In this document: piece by piece, positions 1 through 5,365 of the stretch
How the letters are laid out: every line of letters starts with the position of its first letter
Numbering within the stretch: the stretch's first letter is position 1
Source of the DNA: an uncultured Lachnospiraceae bacterium
GTDB taxonomy: Bacteria > Bacillota > Clostridia > Lachnospirales > Lachnospiraceae
DNA: 5,365 bases
Reading direction: 5' to 3'
Assembly (NCBI GenBank): GCA_910586095.1
Contig: CAJUHQ010000127.1
Coordinates: 1 to 5,365 of the forward strand
Made by a program: the position numbers and the translations under genes
The notes under the pieces: generated by a model
What the model was told of the DNA's origin: nothing
What the model saw: the letters and a program-made list of their open reading frames with translations, nothing else
The model's database searches: none

Positions 1-632
1 GCCTTGTAGAAAGTGCATTAGATCAAGTGCACATTATAGAGGCATCGAATTACGATCAGATTGTAATTAGTATCAAATCTTCTGATGTGAGGATGTGTAT
101 ACAAGCACATGAAATGTTGGCAGATCAAACACAATATCCATTGCACGTAGGTATCACAGAAGCAGGTACAATTATAAGTGGTAATATTAAATCAGCGATA
201 GGACTTGGGATTATACTAAATCAAGGAATCGGAGATACTATCCGCGTATCGCTGACTGGCGATCCTGTAGAAGAAATCAAATCTGCAAAGTTAATATTGC
301 GAACACTTGGACTTAGAAAAGGTGGAATCGAGGTGGTGTCTTGTCCTACTTGTGGCAGAACAAACATTGATTTGATAGGATTGGCAAATCAAGTAGAAAA
401 TTTGGTGCAAGGATATGATCTAACTATAAAGGTGGCTGTTATGGGATGTGCTGTAAATGGACCAGGTGAAGCCAAAGAGGCGGATTTGGGTATAGCAGGC
501 GGCATTAAGGAAGGGTTGCTAATCAAAAAAGGTGAGATTGTTAGAAAAGTGCCTGAAGAAGAACTTTTAAACGCATTGAAAGCAGAGTTAGACAAATTGG
601 TGGTTAAAGAGCATGGAGAAAAAGTTTTTTGA
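1..632 (+). CDS. ispG: IspG (GcpE), 4-hydroxy-3-methylbut-2-en-1-yl diphosphate synthase, 3' part
   Basis: This is the C-terminal part of the iron-sulfur enzyme that reductively opens MEcPP to HMBPP, the penultimate step of the MEP isoprenoid pathway in the cytosol. The frame is open from base 3 (LVESALDQVH...), so the gene is cut by the window edge. The GTG at 27 is an internal valine codon, not the start. 209 codons are visible; bacterial homologues are about 350-370 residues, so roughly 140-160 are missing. Family motifs seen: SSDV, LHVGITEAG, KSAIGLG, GIGDTIRVSL, DPVEEI. The three cysteines expected to ligate the 4Fe-4S cluster are present: CPTC (codons at 342 and 351) and GCAVNGPGE (cysteine codon at 447), whose glutamate (codon at 468) matches the fourth ligand known in this family. 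The ORF ends in TGA, overlapping polC by 20 bp. I see no damage. Identification is by recalled family sequence and is very secure. Confidence 0.97.
   Translation, partial: LVESALDQVHIIEASNYDQIVISIKSSDVRMCIQAHEMLADQTQYPLHVGITEAGTIISGNIKSAIGLGIILNQGIGDTIRVSLTGDPVEEIKSAKLILRTLGLRKGGIEVVSCPTCGRTNIDLIGLANQVENLVQGYDLTIKVAVMGCAVNGPGEAKEADLGIAGGIKEGLLIKKGEIVRKVPEEELLNALKAELDKLVVKEHGEKVF
599..603 (+). promoter_or_regulatory. Probable weak Shine-Dalgarno site for polC, inside ispG
   Basis: GGTGG, one mismatch from GGAGG, lies 9 bases before the polC ATG at 613. The purine run AAAGAG (606-611) is closer but leaves only one base of spacing, too short for normal Shine-Dalgarno pairing. Both lie inside the last codons of ispG. 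Initiation therefore probably depends mainly on ribosomes terminating at the ispG TGA (630-632) and restarting nearby. The start choice rests on the protein N-terminus more than on this site. Confidence 0.35.
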
Positions 633-3600
633 CGCATTTCCCAAGCTTCAATTAGAGGGATTGATGCGAGATCTTTTTGAACAGGTGATAGTGGAACGAA
701 TCACAGCTACGAAACGCAAGGATTTGTTGCGTATTTACATTAGAAGTGAGAGATTGATTGAAAAAGAATATATTTATAGTGTGGAAGGTGAAATTAAAAG
801 ACAGTTTTTTGCACGCGATCCGATTGTCATTAAGATATATGAAAAATTTCTCTTGTCGGAACAGTACAATCCAGAAAAACTCATGGAAGCATATCGGGAA
901 AGTATTCTCACAGAATTAAGAGAATGTGAACACATTCTCTACACTATGTTAAGACAGGCAGATACAAGTTTTCCAGATGAGCATACAATGGAGTTAGTCC
1001 TTGAGGATAGTGTGATAGCAAAGGCCAAAGAGGAGAAACTAGTTGGTATTTTGGACAAGGTTTTAAATGAGCGGTGTGGTTTTGTAGTAAAGTTCCAGAC
1101 CTCCTACAAGGAGGCTCAAACAGGCAAATATAGGGAGGAGGATGCACTGCGAATCAAAAGGATGGTGCAAGACATTAGCAATCGCCTTGTAGAAAATGTT
1201 CAGGAACAAGAAAAGAGTGTATCAGAAACGATGGATAGAACCGCGGATGTCGTAACTATCGACGTAGCAGTGGACAAGCCAAAACAGACAGATAGTTCTA
1301 AACAAAGTGGAGGATCTGAGAAAACTAGTGTTTCTGCGCAAGTCAAAACAGGAGGACCGACCAATAAATTCAATAATTTGGATAGAAGATCGACAAATAA
1401 GTTTGACAAGGGTACAGAAAAGGGATATCAGCGTAGGGCACTTAAGCGCTCAGATAATCCCAATGTTATTTTTGGACGCGATTTTGAAGATGAGTGTATT
1501 CATATAGAAGAGATCTGGGACGAGATGGGAGAGGTTACCATTCGCGGAAAAGTGCGTGCGCTTGAAACGCGCGAGATTCGAAATGAGCGAACTATTGTAA
1601 GTTTTGAACTCACAGATTTTACAGACACCATTAAGGCAAAAATGTTTGTACATAATGAACAGCTTTCAGAACTTACACAAGATTTAAAAACAGGGGCTTT
1701 TGTAAAGTTAAAGGGAATCACAGTCAACGATACATTTGATAAAGAGCTTACAATTGGTTCTGTTATTGGAATTATGAAGATCCCAGATTTTACTACAACA
1801 CGTATGGACAACAGTGCAAAGAAGCGTGTAGAACTGCACTGTCATACAAAAATGAGCGATATGGATGGCGTGGTGGATGTAAAAGATATTATCAAGCGTG
1901 CTAAAAAATGGGGACATAAGGCCATTGCGATCACAGATCACGGTTGTGTACAAGCATTTCCAGATGCCAATCATGCCATAGCGCCAGACGATCCGTTGAA
2001 GGTGATTTATGGAATAGAAGGATATCTAGTGGACGATCTAAAAGAGATTGTCACAGATAGTAAGGATCAATCTCTCGATGAGTGTTATGTGGTATTTGAT
2101 ATAGAGACAACAGGTTTTTCACCTGTCACCAATCGCATAATAGAAATTGGTGCAGTAAAAGTAGAGAATGGCCATATTACAAAACGTTTTTCAACTTTTG
2201 TGAATCCTGAAGTGCCAATTCCCTTTGAAATCGAGAAACTAACTAGTATCAACGATAGTATGGTAATTGATGCAGAGACAATAGAAAAAGTATTGCCAAA
2301 ATTTCTTGCATTTGTGGGAGACGCAATTTTGGTGGCACACAATGCAAATTTTGATGTTAGTTTTATTAAGGAAAATGCTAAAAGATTGAAAATACCAACA
2401 GATTTTACCTATGTAGATACAGTAGGCATTGCGCGGATGCTTTTGACTGGACAGGCAAAATATACGCTAGATGCAGTGGCAAAGACATTGGGGATTTCTC
2501 TTGAAAATCATCACAGAGCAGTTGATGATGCAGAGTGCACAGCAGAAATTTTTGTTCGGTTTCTTGCAATGCTAAAAAAGGATGGAATCCATACACTTAC
2601 TCAGTTAAATGATAGAGGCAAAGCAAGTGTGGATGCAGTGAGAAAACTACATTCGTATCATGTTATTCTTTTGGCTAAGAATCAAACGGGACGTGTTAAT
2701 TTATATCGGCTTGTGTCGGAATCCCATTTGACATATTTTTATAAAAAACCACTAATGCCCAAAAGCTTGATACAAAAATACAGAGAAGGATTGATTATTG
2801 GGAGCGCTTGTGAGGCGGGAGAGCTTTTTGGAGCTTTGATTAATGGGCAAAGTGAGGAACAGATTGCGCAAATTGTACGATTTTATGATTATCTAGAGAT
2901 TCAACCTATTGCAAACAATCATTTTATGATTGAATCGGATCGATACAGGGATATCAAATCAGAGGAAGATTTGATTGCGCTAAACAAAAAAGTAGTAAAA
3001 CTTGGAGAACAATTTCGCAAACCTGTAGTTGCAACTTGTGATGTGCACTTTTTGGACCCAGAAGATGAGATCTATAGACGCATCATTATGGCACGCAGAA
3101 AATTTAAGGACGCGGACGAGCAAGCTCCACTATTTTTGCGCACTACGGAGGAGATGTTGGATGAGTTTGCATATTACCTAGGAAGCGAGAAAGCAGAGGA
3201 GGTTGTGATTACAAACACAAATAAAATTGCAGACATGTGTGATCGGATCGCACCTGTACGTCCTGATAAGTGTCCTCCTGTCATTGAAAATAGCGATCAA
3301 CAATTGCGTGATATTTGTTACCGCAAGGCACATGAAATGTACGGTGAAACGCTGCCAAAAATTGTGGAAGCACGTCTAGAGAGAGAGTTAAATTCTATTA
3401 TCAGCAATGGATTTGCGGTGATGTATATCATTGCGCAGAAATTAGTATGGAAGTCTGTAGAAGACGGATATTTAGTGGGATCGCGTGGTTCTGTGGGATC
3501 TTCATTTGTGGCTACAATGGCGGGAATCACAGAGGTGAATCCGCTAAGCCCCCACTATTATTGTAAAAAATGTCATTACAGTGATTTTGATTCGGAAGAA

Positions 3601-5187
3601 GTCAAAAAGTTTGCAGGAATGGCAGGTTGTGATATGCCAGATAAAGAATGTCCCAATTGTGGTGAGAAGTTAGTGAAGGATGGTTTTGATATACCATTTG
3701 AAACGTTTCTTGGTTTTAAGGGAAATAAAGAGCCAGATATTGACTTGAATTTCTCAGGAGAATATCAGAGTAAGGCACATAAGTACACGGAAGTTATATT
3801 TGGATATGGGCAGACATTTCGTGCAGGAACAATTGGTACATTGGCAGACAAGACGGCATACGGGTATGTTAGGAGCTACTATGAGGATCGCGGGAAGGTG
3901 AAGCGAAACAGCGAGATCAATCGCATTGCAGAAGGATGTGTCGGCGTGCGAAGAACTACAGGACAGCATCCAGGTGGTATAGTAGTTTTGCCAGTGGGAG
4001 AGGAGATGGATTCGTTTACTCCAGTACAACATCCCGCTAACGATATGGATACGGATATTATTACGACACATTTTGATTATCACTCTATCGATCATAATCT
4101 TTTGAAACTGGATATTCTAGGACACGACGATCCTACTATGATTCGTATGCTTCAAGATTTGACGGGCATTGATCCGACAACGATACCACTCGACGATAAA
4201 GATGTGATGTCCCTTTTTCAAAATACGTCAGCGCTTGGAATTGCGCCAGAAGATATTGGAGGATGTAAGCTAGGATGTCTTGGGATTCCAGAGTTTGGTA
4301 CTGATTTTGCTATGCAAATGGTCATGGATTGTCAACCCAAACATTTTTCTGATTTGGTCAGAATTTCAGGACTTTCACATGGAACAGATGTATGGTTGGG
4401 TAATGCGCAGACGTTGATTCAGGAGGGAAAAGCAACAATTTCTACTGCTATTTGTACGCGTGATGACATTATGACTTATTTGATTGGAATGGGGCTAGAA
4501 TCAGAAAAATCTTTTAAGATTATGGAGGCTGTGCGTAAAGGGATGGTGGCAAAGGGAAAGTGTTCTAACTGGGCAGAATGGGAACAGGATATGTTGGATC
4601 ATGGAGTGCCAGATTGGTATGTGTGGTCTTGTACAAAGATACAATATATGTTTCCCAAAGCACATGCTGCCGCCTATGTTATGATGGGATGGAGAATTGC
4701 ATATTGCAAAGTGAATTATCCATTGGCATATTACTGTGCATTTTTTAGTATTCGCGCGTCGTCTTTTTCTTATGAGATTATGTGTCAGGGACGTGAACAT
4801 TTAGAGCGCGTTATGGCTGAATACAGAAAACGCAGTGACAGTTTGTCTAACAGAGAGCAAGATGCACTCAAAGATATGCGCATTGTACAAGAGATGTATG
4901 CGCGCGGATTTGAATTTGAACCATTGGATATTTTTACAGCACATTCTAGAAATTTTCAGATTATAAATGGTAAGATTATGCCATCACTAAGTAGTATAGA
5001 GGGGCTTGGTGATAAGGCGGCCGACGCTGTTATGGAGGCAGCAAAAGAGGGACCATTTTTGTCAAAGGATGATTTTAGAAGTAGAACAAAGGTGTCAAAG
5101 ACTTTGGTTGACTTGATGGCCGATTTAGGATTGCTCGGCGACATTCCAGAATCCAATCAGATTAGTTTGTTTGATTTGGTGGTATAG
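613..5187 (+). CDS. polC: DNA polymerase III alpha subunit, PolC type
   Basis: This is the main replicative DNA polymerase of low-GC Gram-positives, with built-in proofreading. Order by residue: PolC N-terminal region (1 to about 195); low-complexity linker (about 195-287); OB fold (about 295-395); PHP part 1 with HCHT 409-412, TDH 441-443 and E469; inserted DEDDh exonuclease with D496, E498, D581, H634 and D639; PHP part 2 with GSACEAGE 730-737 and CDVH 809-812; palm with RGSVGSS 958-964; four-cysteine zinc module C984, C987, C1013, C1016; catalytic D1042 and D1044 in PDIDLNFS and D1167 in KLDILGHDD; RTTGQHPGG 1114-1122; fingers with SGLSHGTDVW 1252-1261; FPKAHAAAY 1347-1355; and C-terminal QISLF 1516-1520, a beta-clamp-binding motif. 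All catalytic residues are intact. At 1524 residues it is longer than Bacillus PolC (about 1440), partly because of the linker. ATG 613 is the first possible start after the in-frame TAG at 589. MEKKFFDAFP fits recalled clostridial PolC N-termini; ATG 664 (residue 18) is a less likely alternative. Confidence 0.98.
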   Translation: MEKKFFDAFPKLQLEGLMRDLFEQVIVERITATKRKDLLRIYIRSERLIEKEYIYSVEGEIKRQFFARDPIVIKIYEKFLLSEQYNPEKLMEAYRESILTELRECEHILYTMLRQADTSFPDEHTMELVLEDSVIAKAKEEKLVGILDKVLNERCGFVVKFQTSYKEAQTGKYREEDALRIKRMVQDISNRLVENVQEQEKSVSETMDRTADVVTIDVAVDKPKQTDSSKQSGGSEKTSVSAQVKTGGPTNKFNNLDRRSTNKFDKGTEKGYQRRALKRSDNPNVIFGRDFEDECIHIEEIWDEMGEVTIRGKVRALETREIRNERTIVSFELTDFTDTIKAKMFVHNEQLSELTQDLKTGAFVKLKGITVNDTFDKELTIGSVIGIMKIPDFTTTRMDNSAKKRVELHCHTKMSDMDGVVDVKDIIKRAKKWGHKAIAITDHGCVQAFPDANHAIAPDDPLKVIYGIEGYLVDDLKEIVTDSKDQSLDECYVVFDIETTGFSPVTNRIIEIGAVKVENGHITKRFSTFVNPEVPIPFEIEKLTSINDSMVIDAETIEKVLPKFLAFVGDAILVAHNANFDVSFIKENAKRLKIPTDFTYVDTVGIARMLLTGQAKYTLDAVAKTLGISLENHHRAVDDAECTAEIFVRFLAMLKKDGIHTLTQLNDRGKASVDAVRKLHSYHVILLAKNQTGRVNLYRLVSESHLTYFYKKPLMPKSLIQKYREGLIIGSACEAGELFGALINGQSEEQIAQIVRFYDYLEIQPIANNHFMIESDRYRDIKSEEDLIALNKKVVKLGEQFRKPVVATCDVHFLDPEDEIYRRIIMARRKFKDADEQAPLFLRTTEEMLDEFAYYLGSEKAEEVVITNTNKIADMCDRIAPVRPDKCPPVIENSDQQLRDICYRKAHEMYGETLPKIVEARLERELNSIISNGFAVMYIIAQKLVWKSVEDGYLVGSRGSVGSSFVATMAGITEVNPLSPHYYCKKCHYSDFDSEEVKKFAGMAGCDMPDKECPNCGEKLVKDGFDIPFETFLGFKGNKEPDIDLNFSGEYQSKAHKYTEVIFGYGQTFRAGTIGTLADKTAYGYVRSYYEDRGKVKRNSEINRIAEGCVGVRRTTGQHPGGIVVLPVGEEMDSFTPVQHPANDMDTDIITTHFDYHSIDHNLLKLDILGHDDPTMIRMLQDLTGIDPTTIPLDDKDVMSLFQNTSALGIAPEDIGGCKLGCLGIPEFGTDFAMQMVMDCQPKHFSDLVRISGLSHGTDVWLGNAQTLIQEGKATISTAICTRDDIMTYLIGMGLESEKSFKIMEAVRKGMVAKGKCSNWAEWEQDMLDHGVPDWYVWSCTKIQYMFPKAHAAAYVMMGWRIAYCKVNYPLAYYCAFFSIRASSFSYEIMCQGREHLERVMAEYRKRSDSLSNREQDALKDMRIVQEMYARGFEFEPLDIFTAHSRNFQIINGKIMPSLSSIEGLGDKAADAVMEAAKEGPFLSKDDFRSRTKVSKTLVDLMADLGLLGDIPESNQISLFDLVV

Positions 5188-5188
5188 A

Positions 5189-5245
5189 AACCATTAAGAA
5201 ACTCTAAGGAGCTAAAAGACAGCCCCTAAGAGTTTCTAAATGGTT
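5189..5245. other. Long imperfect hairpin directly after the polC stop
   Basis: Arms 5189-5213 and 5221-5245 pair at 22 of 25 positions around the seven-base loop AAAAGAC. Mismatches are 5196-5238 (A-A), 5206-5228 (A-A) and 5210-5224 (A-C). The stem starts two bases past the TAG. The following sequence is AGGAAG, with no T-tract, so it is not a canonical intrinsic terminator on the plus strand. It may still affect 3' processing or stability of the ispG-polC transcript; that is inference. Confidence 0.8.
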
Positions 5246-5279
5246 AGGAAGAACGCAAAGTGTTGCGTTCTTCAACACA
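5211..5279. repeat. Palindromic repeat, core copy 1
   Basis: This is the first 69-bp core, beginning GCTAAAAGAC and ending TTCTTCAACACA. Its 5' half (5221-5245) is the right arm of the large stem whose left arm lies at 5189-5213. Its 3' half contains the perfect hairpin at 5248-5273. It differs from copy 2 only by C at 5220 and C at 5224. Confidence 0.88.
5248..5273. other. Perfect 11-bp hairpin, copy 1
   Basis: GAAGAACGCAA (5248-5258) and TTGCGTTCTTC (5263-5273) are exact reverse complements around the loop AGTG. The downstream bases AACACAG lack a T-tract, so intrinsic termination here would be weak at best. The same 26 bases recur unchanged at 5334-5359. Confidence 0.88.
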
Positions 5280-5296
5280 GAGAAACAATGAAAGAA

Positions 5297-5365
5297 GCTA
5301 AAAGATAGCTCCTAAGAGTTTCTAAATGGTTAGGAAGAACGCAAAGTGTTGCGTTCTTCAACACA
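5297..5365. repeat. Palindromic repeat, core copy 2 (reaches window end)
   Basis: This is the second 69-bp core, beginning GCTAAAAGAT and ending TTCTTCAACACA at the final base. T at 5310 lets AGCT (5296-5299) pair with AGCT (5307-5310) around a seven-base loop, which copy 1 lacks because of its A-C mismatch. The long left arm seen upstream of copy 1 is largely missing here: only AGAAAC (5281-5286) can pair with GTTTCT (5318-5323). Confidence 0.88.
5334..5359. other. Perfect 11-bp hairpin, copy 2
   Basis: This is identical to the hairpin at 5248-5273: arms 5334-5344 and 5349-5359 with loop AGTG. It is followed by AACACA to the window end. The exact conservation of both arms and loop contrasts with the divergence just upstream of the core. 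Confidence 0.88.

Larger units (their letters stand above)
5188..5365. repeat. Non-coding tandem palindromic repeat region after polC
   Basis: The 178 bases from the polC stop to the window end hold no gene: all frames are broken by stops. They consist of a repeated palindromic unit. The aligned cores 5211-5279 and 5297-5365 are 69 bases each, offset by 86 bases, and differ only at 5220/5306 (C/T) and 5224/5310 (C/T). The sequences before each core (5188-5210 and 5280-5296) are only loosely alike, sharing AGAAAC. Each core carries a perfect 11-bp hairpin in its 3' half and the right arm of a larger stem in its 5' half. No terminal inverted repeats with target duplication, transposase or CRISPR-like spacing are visible. 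The second core reaches the last base of the window, so the true extent and copy number are unknown. Confidence 0.9.

Noticed and set aside
27..29. GTG as the start of a 201-residue IspG
   Set aside because: The frame stays open to the window's left edge, and the upstream residues (LVESALDQ) continue the IspG homology, so this is an internal valine codon of a truncated gene.
389..637. Minus-strand open frame of 82 codons across the end of ispG
   Set aside because: It lies antisense to well-conserved IspG sequence including an iron-sulfur cysteine, has no recognisable product, and is best explained as a shadow. The other minus-strand frames within polC are rejected for the same reason.
1142..1192. 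Short out-of-frame ORF starting at ATG 1142 after GGGAGGAGG
   Set aside because: It has only about 16 codons, the purine run abuts the ATG, and it lies inside conserved polC coding sequence.
5206..5211. AAGGAG as a ribosome binding site for a downstream gene
   Set aside because: No start codon follows at a usable distance, and the bases are part of the left arm of the long hairpin.
5263..5290. Promoter with TTGCGT as the -35 box
   Set aside because: No TATAAT-like -10 box lies 16-18 bases downstream, and TTGCGT is the hairpin's right arm.
5288..5308. Mini-ORF MKEAKR between the repeat cores
   Set aside because: It has six codons, no Shine-Dalgarno sequence, and lies in a structured non-coding repeat.
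5211..5365. CRISPR array
   Set aside because: Only two units are visible, the repeated core is about 69 bp with a spacer of about 17 bp, and no cas genes are present. Both cores are strongly palindromic across most of their length, unlike CRISPR repeats.

Overview
The window is AT-rich bacterial DNA from a Gram-positive organism of the Bacillota. The evidence is a PolC-type replicative DNA polymerase (the PHP/exonuclease/OB-containing alpha subunit found essentially only in low-GC Gram-positives) lying directly after the isoprenoid gene ispG. The wording of the PolC protein (its N-terminus, the region around residues 1230-1330, and the QISLF tail) resembles Clostridia, most likely Lachnospiraceae. 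That placement rests on recalled family sequences, not on a search.

Layout: bases 1-632 hold the 3' part of ispG, whose start lies before the window. Bases 613-5187 hold a complete, uninterrupted polC of 1524 codons. It overlaps the end of ispG by 20 bp in the +1 frame, so the two are almost certainly co-transcribed and probably translationally coupled. Bases 5188-5365 are non-coding and consist of two head-to-tail copies of a palindromic repeat, offset 86 bp, with 67 of 69 positions identical over the aligned core. The second core runs to the last base of the window, so the array may continue.

Function: ispG supplies the penultimate step of the MEP isoprenoid pathway, and polC is the main chromosomal replicase with its own 3'-5' proofreading domain. 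Both look like ordinary, intact housekeeping genes: every catalytic residue I checked is present. They share a transcript but no metabolic pathway.

Nothing in the coding part suggests a new system. The one part not explained by standard annotation is the palindromic tandem repeat after polC. It forms strong hairpins but lacks the T-tract of an intrinsic terminator. It could be an intergenic palindromic repeat family, a transcript-end stabiliser, or a structured RNA; the window alone does not decide between these.
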